Assembly: GCA_038131165.1 (NCBI GenBank)
Contig: JAYPOZ010000047.1
Span: 1-31,658 of the forward strand
Length of the DNA stretch: 31,658 nucleotides
Direction: 5' to 3'
Source of the DNA: UBA6544 sp038131165
Lineage (GTDB): Bacteria > Pseudomonadota > Alphaproteobacteria > UBA8366
Shown here: one piece after another, positions 14,206 through 21,947 of the stretch
Numbering within the stretch: position 1 is the first letter of the stretch
How the letters are laid out: each line of letters begins with the position of its first letter
Made by a program: the position numbers and the translations under genes
Notes under the pieces: generated by a model
Told to the model about the DNA's origin: nothing
Seen by the model: only the letters and a program-made list of their open reading frames with translations
The model's database searches: none

Positions 14206-14997
14206 TCATCCCTCGCCGGTGAAATCGGGTTTCCTTTTTTCGGCAAAGGCGGCGATGCCCTCGCTTCCGTCGCGGCCGGCGGCGAGGGAGGAAATCGAGC
14301 GCGATTCGAGCTCCATCTGCGTCTCGAGGCTCTCCTTGAAGGTTCCTTCGAGCAGGCGTTTCACAGCGCCGTAGGCTTGTGTCGGTCCGGCGGCGAACGC
14401 TCTTGCCTGCGCCTCGGCGGCCGCCATCAGCTCGCTGTCCGCAACCACACGGTCGACAATTCCGTAATCGGCCGCCTCCGCCGCGCTCAGCACCCGATTG
14501 GTCAGCATCAATTCCTTGGCGCGCCGCAGACCGATGAAGCGCGGCAGCAAATAGGTCGAGCTGCCATCCGGCGACAGGCCCGCCGCCGTATAAGCCAAAG
14601 TAAACTTCGCGGATTCCGCCGCGAAGGCGACGTCGCCCGAAATCGCAAAGCTGAAACCGCCGCCGGCAGCCGTCCCGTTGATTGCCATGACAACCGGCGC
14701 GTCCATTCGATTGAAGATCGAGATTGCCCGGTGGAAATACATCGTGACCCGCATCAGGAGCGGCTCGGTCCCCTCTTCCGACGTGTGAAAGAACTTGAGA
14801 TCGCCGCCGGCGCAAAACATTCGCCCCTTGCCGGTGATCAACACGGCACGCACGGCCGCGTCTTGGTCGCAATCCATCGCGGTCCGGTGCAGTTCCTCCG
14901 CCATCTCCAGGTCGAGCGCATTCGCATCGTCCGGCCGGTTGAGCGTGATGTAGGCCACGCCGTCGCGTTTCTCGAAGATGATGGAATTGTAGCCCAT
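14206..14997 (-). CDS. Crotonase-superfamily enzyme, PaaG-like isomerase rather than hydratase
   Basis: The 263-residue protein has the enoyl-CoA hydratase/isomerase fold. CAGGDLKFF (62-70) and NGTAAGGGFSFAISGD (107-122) give the oxyanion hole that holds the CoA thioester carbonyl. Both glutamates that make classical crotonase a hydratase are absent: aligned by hand, they are S116 and Y136. Instead an aspartate is present at 144 in GLSPDGSSTYLLPR, the position used by PaaG-type isomerases (IPDxGGTWLLPR). The likely reaction is therefore double-bond or ring isomerisation, or hydrolysis, of an acyl-CoA rather than water addition. It faces away from the TauD gene across a 170-base divergent region that contains a dyad. 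Its 3' end lies 142 bases from the receiver gene start. Confidence 0.85.
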   Translation of the reverse strand: MGYNSIIFEKRDGVAYITLNRPDDANALDLEMAEELHRTAMDCDQDAAVRAVLITGKGRMFCAGGDLKFFHTSEEGTEPLLMRVTMYFHRAISIFNRMDAPVVMAINGTAAGGGFSFAISGDVAFAAESAKFTLAYTAAGLSPDGSSTYLLPRFIGLRRAKELMLTNRVLSAAEAADYGIVDRVVADSELMAAAEAQARAFAAGPTQAYGAVKRLLEGTFKESLETQMELESRSISSLAAGRDGSEGIAAFAEKRKPDFTGEG

Positions 14998-15017
14998 GGC
15001 GGTCTGTCCTTTACTGA

Positions 15018-15045
15018 TGATCCGAATGCCGGCCCGTGCGGATCA
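15018..15045. promoter_or_regulatory. Inverted repeat in the crotonase/TauD divergent region
   Basis: TGATCCG (15018-15024) and CGGATCA (15039-15045) form perfect 7-bp arms. Their centres are 21 bases apart, two DNA turns, 21 bases upstream of the crotonase start codon. The geometry suits a dimeric regulator, but no matching regulator gene is adjacent, so this is tentative. Confidence 0.35.
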
Positions 15046-15167
15046 ACATAGGCTCCCCCGCGCGGGCGGCCAATCCGGGCCGGACGAGTTCGCGAAATTT
15101 TGTCGCCGCCGCGCGCGCGCCGCTCTAGATTGACTACCGTCACCGCACGTCGTCGAGGATCAGGACC

Positions 15168-16268
15168 TTGCAAACAGCCGAACGCATGCCCCCGGGCGAT
15201 CTTCTGCCATCCGACCATCCCGCCCCCCATGGGGGACCGATCGACAGTCCGGGCGCCTGGTACGGCCCGGATCTGCAGGCTCGCGACGATTGGCAGTACG
15301 CGCTCTGCGAGCGGGAGCGGTCGGAGCTGCTGGACGCCACCCGCCGCGCCCGCGCCAGCCATGACGAGATCATCGACATTTCGCGGCGCGACTTCGTTCT
15401 GCCCAGTTTCGGCCCGACGCTGCAGGCGCTCAAGGGCGAGATTCTCCACGGCCGCGGCTTCGTCCTGTTGCGGGGCCTGCCGATCGAAGACCTCTCCTTC
15501 GCCGAAATCGCGACATTGTATTGGGGGCTCGGCACCCATATCGGCAGCGCCCGTTCGCAAAACACCCGGGGCCACCTGCTGGGCCACGTGATCGATCTCG
15601 GCGATGCCTTCGACAATCAGAGCGTTCGCGGTTATCTCACCAACCGGCACCTCCACTACCACTGCGATTCGGTCGATATCGTCGGCCTCATGTGCTTGCG
15701 GAAAGCCAAGGAAGGCGGCCATAGCTCCATCGTCAGTTCCTATACGATCCATAACGAGATGTGGCGCCGCCGGCCGGACCTGGCGCGCGCCCTCTACGGG
15801 CCGATTGCCCGCGACCGGCGCGACGAAATTCCGCCGGGAAAAGGCCCTTGGTACGAACTACCGGTCTTCAATTTCCATCGGGACCGCCTCGCGATCAATT
15901 ACCTGCGCACTCATATCGACATGTCGCAGCGCCACGCCGACGCGCTGCGCATGAGCGACGCGGTCGTCGAGGCCCTCGACCTGGTGCACGAGCTGGCAAA
16001 CGACCCGGGCCTGCATCTGATGATGCAGTTCGAGCCGGGCGACGTGCAGCTGCTGCACAACCACCAGATTCTGCACGACCGCACGGCCTATGAGGACTGG
16101 CCGGAGGAAGACCGCAAGCGCTATCTGTTGCGGCTCTGGCTTTCGCCGCCGGACGGCATCGACCTGCCCGAAGCCTTTGCCGGCCGCTACAACAGCGTCG
16201 AGGCAGGAAACCGGGGCGGCGTGGTCGTCGCCGGGATGGAGCATCAGGTCCCGCTGACACCGATGTAG
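15168..16268 (+). CDS. TauD/TfdA-family Fe(II)/2-oxoglutarate-dependent dioxygenase
   Basis: The 366-residue protein uses Fe(II) and 2-oxoglutarate to hydroxylate a substrate. The iron ligands are H165 and D167 (HYHCDSVD) and the distal H303 in QILHDRTAYED. The arginine of RYLLRLWL (R322) is placed to bind 2-oxoglutarate, as in gamma-butyrobetaine hydroxylase-type members. The chosen start is TTG at 15168, supported by GAGGA eight bases upstream; an ATG at 15186 lacks such a site and would remove six residues. It is followed after nine bases by a muconolactone-isomerase-like gene, so the two form an operon. Family substrates include taurine, phenoxyacetates and betaines. The substrate here is unknown. 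Confidence 0.87.
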   Translation: MQTAERMPPGDLLPSDHPAPHGGPIDSPGAWYGPDLQARDDWQYALCERERSELLDATRRARASHDEIIDISRRDFVLPSFGPTLQALKGEILHGRGFVLLRGLPIEDLSFAEIATLYWGLGTHIGSARSQNTRGHLLGHVIDLGDAFDNQSVRGYLTNRHLHYHCDSVDIVGLMCLRKAKEGGHSSIVSSYTIHNEMWRRRPDLARALYGPIARDRRDEIPPGKGPWYELPVFNFHRDRLAINYLRTHIDMSQRHADALRMSDAVVEALDLVHELANDPGLHLMMQFEPGDVQLLHNHQILHDRTAYEDWPEEDRKRYLLRLWLSPPDGIDLPEAFAGRYNSVEAGNRGGVVVAGMEHQVPLTPM

Positions 16269-16277
16269 GGAGAAACC

Positions 16278-16562
16278 ATGCTTTTTCTGGTCATCAGCAC
16301 GCCGGTCCCGACCCGCCCGTCGGAAGTCCGCGAACACCGCAAGAAGTACTGGCCCTGGGCCCAGGACAAGCTCGACCGTGGCCTCGCCAAATCCTTCTAC
16401 GCCCGCACCGGGCGCGGCGCGGTGGCCGTCTTCGATGTCGATTCGAACGAGACCCTGCACGGCTTGCTCAACGAATGGGCGGAAATCGTGCCGGCCGAAT
16501 TCGACATCTATCCGTTGATCGATCCGGATGCGATCAAGTCCTTCCTCGGCGCCTCCGACTAG
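16278..16562 (+). CDS. Muconolactone delta-isomerase-like small protein
   Basis: The 94-residue protein fits the muconolactone isomerase family (usually 90-100 residues). It starts MLFLVIS, similar to the MLFHV start of CatC, and carries the telling FDVDSNETLHGLLNEW block (51-66), which parallels the FDVDSNDELHELL segment of CatC. The fold is a ferredoxin-like dimeric alpha-beta barrel. True CatC shifts the double bond of muconolactone in the beta-ketoadipate pathway, but no CatA or CatB is present. A related isomerase or a small-molecule-binding role beside the TauD enzyme is more likely. GGGAGA lies just before the ATG. Its stop codon interlocks with that of the opposing CoA-transferase gene. 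Confidence 0.68.
   Translation: MLFLVISTPVPTRPSEVREHRKKYWPWAQDKLDRGLAKSFYARTGRGAVAVFDVDSNETLHGLLNEWAEIVPAEFDIYPLIDPDAIKSFLGASD
16559..16562. other. CTAG palindrome shared by two convergent stop codons
   Basis: The four bases CTAG serve as TAG on both strands: the end of the muconolactone-isomerase-like gene (+) and of the CoA transferase (-). The two genes thus overlap by four bases with no room for a terminator between them. Confidence 0.9.
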
Positions 16563-17761
16563 ACGACGCCTTTCGCCCGCAGCTCGGCAAGGCGCTCCGG
16601 CGTGAGCCCTAGCAATTCCGCGTAGACCTCGTCGTTATGCTCGCCGAGCGCGGGGCCAGCGCGGCGGACGGCGCCCGGCGCATCGCGGAGTTTCGGCACG
16701 ATCCCCTGCATGCGAACGGTACCGAGCTCGGAATCCTCGACCGGCACGATATTCTCCCGCGCCGCGAAATGCGGGTCCTCGAACGCGTCCTTCGCCGTGA
16801 ACACGAGGCTGAAGGCGACGCCCCCTTCGCTGAGCAGCTTGGAGACATGGGGGAAGTCGTTGGCGGCGTACCAGGCCGTGACGATTTCCTCCAGGGCCTC
16901 AGCGTTGGCGACCCGGTCGGCGTTCGTGCGAAAGCGCGGATCCTCGATCAGCTCGGGGCGCTCCATCGCACGGGCCAGCCGTTCGTAAACGCTCTGCGTG
17001 GACGACGCCAGGGAGACCCAGCGGTTGTCCCGCGTCCGGTAGACGCCGCTCGGCACGGCATATTGGCTGCGGTTGCCGGACCGTTCGCGCACGGCGCCGA
17101 GCTGATCGTACTCGATCACCAGAAATTCCAGAATGCGGTGCATCGATTCGTACAGCGACAGGTCGATCTCCTCGCCGCGCGCGGCTGGGTCGGCCAACCG
17201 CCGGAAGAGCGCCAGCATCACCGCATAGGCGCCGAAGACGCCGGTGATCCCGTCGGCCACCGGATAGCCCAGGTGAAGCGGCGTGCTGTCCGCCTCGCCG
17301 CAGAGATAGGTCAGGCCGGACATCGCCTCGGCGACCCGCGCGAAGCCCGCGTCGCGGCGGCGGGGACCGGTCTGGCCGAAACCGCTCACCCGCAGGACGG
17401 TCAAATCCGGATTGATGCGTTGCAGCTCGCCGATCGGCAGCCCCCATTTATCGAGCGTACCCGGGCGGAAATTCTCCACCAGGACATCGAACTTCGGCAG
17501 CATCTCCTTGAACAGCGCGAGGCCCTCGGGCGTGCGGATATCGAGGGTGATGCCCCGCTTGTTGCGGTTGGTCACCTTGCCCCAGAGCGACACCCCGTCC
17601 TTGAAGGGCGGCAGCGAGCGAATGCCGTCGCTGCCGCTCGGAAGCTCGATCTTGACCACATCGGCGCCAAAGTCGGCCAGCAGCGCCGAACACAGAGGCC
17701 CGGCAATAACGGTCGCCAGATCGAGAATGCGCAGCCCGTCGAGTGGCATTGGATTCGCCAT
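16559..17761 (-). CDS. CaiB/BaiF family (class III) CoA transferase
   Basis: The 400-residue protein matches the usual family size. It starts with the ATG at 17761, supported by AAAGGGA upstream and by the family-typical opening PLDGLRILDLATVIAGP. Conserved blocks follow: LLADFGADVVKIE (28-39), NRNKRGITLD (65-74), DVLVENFRPGTLDKWG (92-107) and RVSGFGQTGP (124-133). The catalytic aspartate that forms the acyl anhydride with formyl-CoA transferase chemistry is D170 in LGYPVADGITG. The enzyme moves CoA between carboxylates, for example from succinyl-CoA to a degradation substrate. It is a single-gene unit on this strand, head to head with the isocitrate lyase-family gene across 145 bases, so the two may share control. 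Confidence 0.9.
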   Translation of the reverse strand: MANPMPLDGLRILDLATVIAGPLCSALLADFGADVVKIELPSGSDGIRSLPPFKDGVSLWGKVTNRNKRGITLDIRTPEGLALFKEMLPKFDVLVENFRPGTLDKWGLPIGELQRINPDLTVLRVSGFGQTGPRRRDAGFARVAEAMSGLTYLCGEADSTPLHLGYPVADGITGVFGAYAVMLALFRRLADPAARGEEIDLSLYESMHRILEFLVIEYDQLGAVRERSGNRSQYAVPSGVYRTRDNRWVSLASSTQSVYERLARAMERPELIEDPRFRTNADRVANAEALEEIVTAWYAANDFPHVSKLLSEGGVAFSLVFTAKDAFEDPHFAARENIVPVEDSELGTVRMQGIVPKLRDAPGAVRRAGPALGEHNDEVYAELLGLTPERLAELRAKGVV

Positions 17762-17906
17762 ACAAATCGTCCCTTTCGAATCGCCCAGAATGGTGAGTGA
17801 GCTATGGCATCGGGCGCATTCCGCCATACCCTTTCGCGCTGGCCAAGGCCGGGGCCACACATATGTCCTATTCTAACGGAGAACCATTTCAGGGAAGGAT
17901 GCGACC

Positions 17907-18845
17907 ATGAAAAGAACAACCAAGCTTCGCGAGTTGATGAAATCCGGCAAGACCATCGTCATACCCGGATGCTATAACGCGGTCAGCGGCAAGATACTCG
18001 ACAAGATCGGCTTTCCGGCGATCTACATGACCGGCTACGGAACCTCGCTCTCCCTGACCGGCATGCCCGATTGCGGGCTCGCGACGATGACCGAGATGCA
18101 CCTCAACGCGCGGTATATCTCGAACGCCGTCTCGGTCCCGGTGATTGCCGACGCGGACAACGGTTACGGCAACGCGATCAACGTCATCCGCACGGTCCGG
18201 GAATACATCCAGACCGGCGTCGCGGCGATCCATATCGAGGACCAGATCATCCCGAAACGCTGCGGCCATGTCGCCGGCCGTCAGGTCATCCCGCTGGAAG
18301 AGGCCGCCGGCAAGTACGCGGCGGCGGACTACGCCCGCAAGGAAATCGACGAGGATTTCGTCATCATCGCGCGGACGGACGCGCGCGGTGCCGTCGGCGG
18401 CGGGCTCGACAACGCCATCGAGCGCGCCAACGCCTATCTGAAGGCGGGGGCCGATGCCGCCTTCGTCGAAGGCCCGAAGGATGTGGACGAGGTCAAGCGC
18501 ATCTGCGCCGAGGTCGAAGGGCCGATCATGTACAATCAGACCGGCATCTCGCCGCGCTTCTCCGAGGAGGAGATGAACGAGCTCGGCATCGCCATGACCA
18601 TCCTGCCGGGCGCCACCATGCGCATGCAGTTGATGGCGGTATACGACCTCGCCATGGAAATGAAACAGCGCGGGCCGTTGGTCGAGCAGGAATTTAGCCA
18701 GAAGTTCAACCAGCATCCGCTCGGCGACTTCCACGGCTTCGCCGGATTCGACGAGGTCATGGAATGGGAACAAAGGTTCATGGGCGAAGCCGAACTGGCG
18801 AAATACGAAGGCACCCTCGGCCATCAGCCGAAGGCGGCGGAGTAA
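17907..18845 (+). CDS. Isocitrate lyase/PEP mutase family enzyme
   Basis: The 312-residue TIM-barrel protein carries the metal-binding DAD of VIADADNGYGN (D82 and D84), the E-D pair of IHIEDQIIPKRCGH (E111, D112) and the catalytic loop KRCGH (117-121) with the nucleophilic or acid C119. These features fit the lyase branch (2-methylisocitrate lyase, 2,3-dimethylmalate lyase or oxaloacetate decarboxylase) rather than PEP mutase, which lacks that loop cysteine. The length is nearer to 2-methylisocitrate lyase than to isocitrate lyase. No methylcitrate synthase or dehydratase is in the window, so 2-methylisocitrate is not supported as the substrate by context. GGAAGG precedes the ATG. A strong hairpin follows the gene. 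Confidence 0.85.
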   Translation: MKRTTKLRELMKSGKTIVIPGCYNAVSGKILDKIGFPAIYMTGYGTSLSLTGMPDCGLATMTEMHLNARYISNAVSVPVIADADNGYGNAINVIRTVREYIQTGVAAIHIEDQIIPKRCGHVAGRQVIPLEEAAGKYAAADYARKEIDEDFVIIARTDARGAVGGGLDNAIERANAYLKAGADAAFVEGPKDVDEVKRICAEVEGPIMYNQTGISPRFSEEEMNELGIAMTILPGATMRMQLMAVYDLAMEMKQRGPLVEQEFSQKFNQHPLGDFHGFAGFDEVMEWEQRFMGEAELAKYEGTLGHQPKAAE

Positions 18846-18871
18846 CCGCATCTCATAGTCACCGTTCGATT

Positions 18872-18904
18872 ACAGGGTGTATGCCTATCTGGCGTGCACC
18901 CTGT
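18872..18904 (+). terminator. Long hairpin between convergent genes, terminator without T tract
   Basis: ACAGGGTGTATGCC pairs with GGCGTGCACCCTGT around a TATCT loop, a 14-bp stem with two G-U wobbles when read as plus-strand RNA. In minus-strand RNA the same two positions become A-C mismatches, so the structure favours the plus-strand transcript ending after the lyase gene. No T run follows, so it may stabilise the mRNA end or act with Rho rather than terminate on its own. Confidence 0.5.
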
Positions 18905-19015
18905 CGCGGACGTTCGATCGCCGACCGCGACACCCCCCGTTTTGCAAGAACCGACGACGGCGCGCGAACGGCGCGGCGGGATTGGGGCCGCTATCGGAGC
19001 CCTAATCGTCGGTCT

Positions 19016-20287
19016 TTAGTTTCTCAGTTTCAAATTCTGGGCGGTCAGCGCCTCGGCCAGAAGGGCGCCGGTCAGGCGGACGGCCTGGCGCATTTCCGCC
19101 TCCGACACCTTGTCGCGCGTGTCCTGCGGGGTCAGCACATGGCGCAGGTTCGATTCCGGCCGGTCGAAGCCGCAGACCAGCCGGAACGCCGGTATCCCGT
19201 GGCGCGCGAAATTGTAGTGGTCGGAATTCCGCATCAGGGCGTCGTGCGTGGCGAGCGGCACCCCGGCCAACCGTGCCGAAGGCGCCAAAAAGTCCGCGAT
19301 ATTGGGGAATCCGCTGGTGATCGCAGTCAGATGCGGATCGCCTGCCACCGAATCGAGATTGACGTTGAGCGCGACCTTGGCGCGCTCCGTCTCGGGCAGC
19401 GCGTCGACGTAATTCGCCGAGCCCCAAAGCCCCCATTCCTCGACATTGAACAGCATCACCCGCAAACCGCGGCGGAAGGCGCCTGCATGCGGCGCCAGGA
19501 CCTCGGCGAGCCGCAAGACGGCGGCCAGCCCCGTGGCGTTGTCCATGGCACTCTCGCCGAGCGGATGACCATCGATATGCGCGCTTAGTACCACCCATTC
19601 ATCGATCGCGCCCGGGAACTCCATAACCAGGTTCTCCGCGACATCCCCATCGGCGGACGCATCGACCATCAAGCGCACGCGGGGAAATCCCTCGGGCGTA
19701 CGCGCAAGCGCGGCGCCACCCTCCGCCGAAAGCGCCAGGGCCGGGATATCCTCCGGCCGATTGCGCCCCGAAGAGCCGGAAAGCAAGTCATTCCCAACGT
19801 TATGATTGGCGATCAGAAAGCCGACCGCGCCGGCCTCGCGGGCCGCATCGTACTTGTAGCGCCGATGCAGCGTGTCTTCCGTGAACATGTACTCGTGACG
19901 TACGAGGGGTATGCGCCCTCGAACTTCATCCGCACGCGACTTGAACGCGGCGAGGTCGCCGCGCCCCATATCGACGACCTCGGCCTCGATCCCGCCGGAC
20001 GGAGTCGAGGGCGACCAGACGAGCGACAGGCAGTCGAGGTCCAACGGCGACGGCGTGAGACGGGTCAAGGAATGAGATTTTCGCTTCCAGCCGTCATAGG
20101 CGGTCGGCAGGACCTCGGGCGACCGTCCGAACAGCGTCGTCATGCGCCCTTTCAGATAGGCGACGGCAGCTTTCTCGCTCTCGGTGCCGGAGAACCGTCC
20201 GCCCGTATCGCAGAGGGCGTGGAAATCGGCCATCATCGATTCGATGTCTTCAAGCTGCTCCAGTATATCGGAAAATAAAGCCGGCAT
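19016..20287 (-). CDS. M28 family zinc metallopeptidase, cytoplasmic
   Basis: The 423-residue protein has a PA-like insert (about 100-200) and an M28 catalytic domain. The zinc and catalytic residues can be placed: H237 (SAHIDGH), D249 (MDNATG), E283/E284 (FNVEEWGLWGS), D312 (NLDSVAG) and H383 (RHVLTPQDT). M28 enzymes are mostly aminopeptidases, and some are carboxypeptidases or amidases. Unlike most bacterial relatives it has no signal peptide; the N-terminus is MPALFSDILEQ, so it should act inside the cell. Its ATG directly abuts the TGA of the upstream hyuB-like gene (TGAATG), which indicates translational coupling. The likely job is to hydrolyse an amide or peptide released by the HyuAB pair, though the substrate is unknown. 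Confidence 0.85.
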   Translation of the reverse strand: MPALFSDILEQLEDIESMMADFHALCDTGGRFSGTESEKAAVAYLKGRMTTLFGRSPEVLPTAYDGWKRKSHSLTRLTPSPLDLDCLSLVWSPSTPSGGIEAEVVDMGRGDLAAFKSRADEVRGRIPLVRHEYMFTEDTLHRRYKYDAAREAGAVGFLIANHNVGNDLLSGSSGRNRPEDIPALALSAEGGAALARTPEGFPRVRLMVDASADGDVAENLVMEFPGAIDEWVVLSAHIDGHPLGESAMDNATGLAAVLRLAEVLAPHAGAFRRGLRVMLFNVEEWGLWGSANYVDALPETERAKVALNVNLDSVAGDPHLTAITSGFPNIADFLAPSARLAGVPLATHDALMRNSDHYNFARHGIPAFRLVCGFDRPESNLRHVLTPQDTRDKVSEAEMRQAVRLTGALLAEALTAQNLKLRN

Positions 20288-21943
20288 TCATTCATCCCCC
20301 GCGACATAGCCGTAATCCCGCACAGCGCCTTCCGGCGTCACCAAACCCAGGGCCAGATCGCGGGCCACCAGCGCCCGGTCCCGGGTCTTGGGATCGCCGA
20401 TTCCGCCGCCGCCGGCCTGTACCAGGGTTATTTCGTCGCCGGGCGCCAGCACCTGGGAGCCCTTGGGATGCACCTCCGCACCGTTGACCCGGTGTTGGCG
20501 CAAGGCACCCGCCTGCCCACCGAGATAGCCCGGCGGCGCGAAGTCGGTTCGGTTTGCCATCGAAAAGACGGTCATCGGATGGCCGGTATCGTTCCGCAGG
20601 GTCATTTCCTGGCCGACGCCGCCCCGGGCCGCGCCGGGCCCGCCGCTGTCGGGGCGCAGCCGTTTGCTGACCACGGTCATGCCGGTGATGGTCTCCCAGA
20701 CCTCGACCGGCACGGCGGCCATGTTGGACGGGCCGGGCAGACAATCGCGTCCGTCCTGGCCCGACAACGCGCCAAAGCCGCCGGCGACGAAACTGATCGT
20801 CGAGACCGGCCGGCCGTCCGGATGGGTCGCCTGGATGGTGATCAGGTCCAGCATCCCGTTATCCGCTTGTATTTTGTCGGGTGCGGCCTCCGCCAAGGCG
20901 CCGAAAATCAGACCCGGCACGAAATGTCCGATGGCATGGCGGCCGCCGGTCGGATACGGCGGCTGCGCGTTCAAGAGGCTACCCTCTGGCGCGGATACCG
21001 TCACCGGCCGAGTTGCACCTTCGTTGTTCGGCAGGGTCGGAATGGTGATGCATTTGATCGAATAGAGCGACATCGCGTTGGTGTAACAGAATGGTACGTT
21101 AATGCCGCGCCGCACGCAGCCGCCGGTGCCTTCGAAATCGATGGAGAGGGTCTCGTCCGCGACCTCGATCCGGCAGGCCAAGGGAATGGGATCGTCGATG
21201 GCCTCGATCAAGATCCGATTCTCGTAGACGCCGTTGCGGATCTCCCTGATCTTCTCCCGCATGGCTTGCTCGGACTGGCCGCGGATGGCCGCGCTCAAGG
21301 ACGACAGGTCGTCGATCCCGTATTCGTCCATGAATTCCAACAACTGCCGCCCACCCACCTCGTTGCAGGTCACGTTGGCCATCAGGTCGCCGATGGTTGC
21401 GTCCGGCACCCGGACGTTGGTCCGCACGAGATCGAGGATAAAGGGATCGACCTCGCCCTCCCGCGCCAGCTTACAGATCGGCAGGCGCAGACCCTCGTGG
21501 TAGATTTCGGTCGCCGCCGCGCCGAACCCCATGCCGCCGATATCCGGCAAATGGGTGATCGACAGCGTATAGCCGACCAATTCGTCGCCTCTGAACACCG
21601 GGCGCATGACGTTGATGTCAAACATATGCCCCGTCCCCATCCAGGGGTCGTTGGTGCAGATCACGTCGCCCGGCCGCAAGGTCTCCGGCGGAAACTTCTC
21701 CAGCATGTAGCGCAGCGTCCGGGGCGCGGTGCCGATAAAGACCGGTACCGAATAACTGCCCTGTGCCATCAAGCGGCCGTTCCGGTCCATCATCACCACC
21801 GTCAGGTCGTAGCTTTCCGAGACGATGGTGGAGAAAGACGTGCGCACGAGCGTCGAGACGATCTCGTCGGCGATGGAAACGAGGCGGTCCCACAGAATGC
21901 CGAGCGAGACGGCATCGTATTCGGGCGGCATGGATGCACTCAT
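20288..21943 (-). CDS. Hydantoinase B/oxoprolinase-family subunit (copy 1)
   Basis: The 551-residue protein is the HyuB half of an ATP-dependent HyuA-HyuB amidohydrolase. Family blocks include the N-terminal ILWDRLVSIADEIVSTLVRTSFS, TNDPWMGTGHMFDINVMRPVF, LSITHLPDIGG and the C-terminal AGGGGIGDPKTRD. The start is the ATG at 21943, with GGAGGG (21952-21957) eight bases upstream, placed across the end of the hyuA-like gene. An in-frame start 14 codons earlier would overlap that gene and has no such site. The stop is immediately followed by the M28 start codon. Known pairs hydrolyse N-methylhydantoin, 5-oxoproline or caprolactam, or carboxylate acetone-type ketones. Without a third (gamma) subunit, lactam or imide hydrolysis is more likely than carboxylation. 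Confidence 0.9.
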   Translation of the reverse strand: MSASMPPEYDAVSLGILWDRLVSIADEIVSTLVRTSFSTIVSESYDLTVVMMDRNGRLMAQGSYSVPVFIGTAPRTLRYMLEKFPPETLRPGDVICTNDPWMGTGHMFDINVMRPVFRGDELVGYTLSITHLPDIGGMGFGAAATEIYHEGLRLPICKLAREGEVDPFILDLVRTNVRVPDATIGDLMANVTCNEVGGRQLLEFMDEYGIDDLSSLSAAIRGQSEQAMREKIREIRNGVYENRILIEAIDDPIPLACRIEVADETLSIDFEGTGGCVRRGINVPFCYTNAMSLYSIKCITIPTLPNNEGATRPVTVSAPEGSLLNAQPPYPTGGRHAIGHFVPGLIFGALAEAAPDKIQADNGMLDLITIQATHPDGRPVSTISFVAGGFGALSGQDGRDCLPGPSNMAAVPVEVWETITGMTVVSKRLRPDSGGPGAARGGVGQEMTLRNDTGHPMTVFSMANRTDFAPPGYLGGQAGALRQHRVNGAEVHPKGSQVLAPGDEITLVQAGGGGIGDPKTRDRALVARDLALGLVTPEGAVRDYGYVAGDE

Positions 21944-21947
21944 CTCT

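Noticed and set aside
16278..16562. Assignment of the small protein as catC
   Set aside because: The fold match is good, but catA and catB are absent and the neighbour is a TauD-type dioxygenase, so only a family-level name is justified.
17907..18845. Assignment of the lyase as prpB (2-methylisocitrate lyase)
   Set aside because: The motifs fit several lyases of the family, and no methylcitrate-cycle genes are present.
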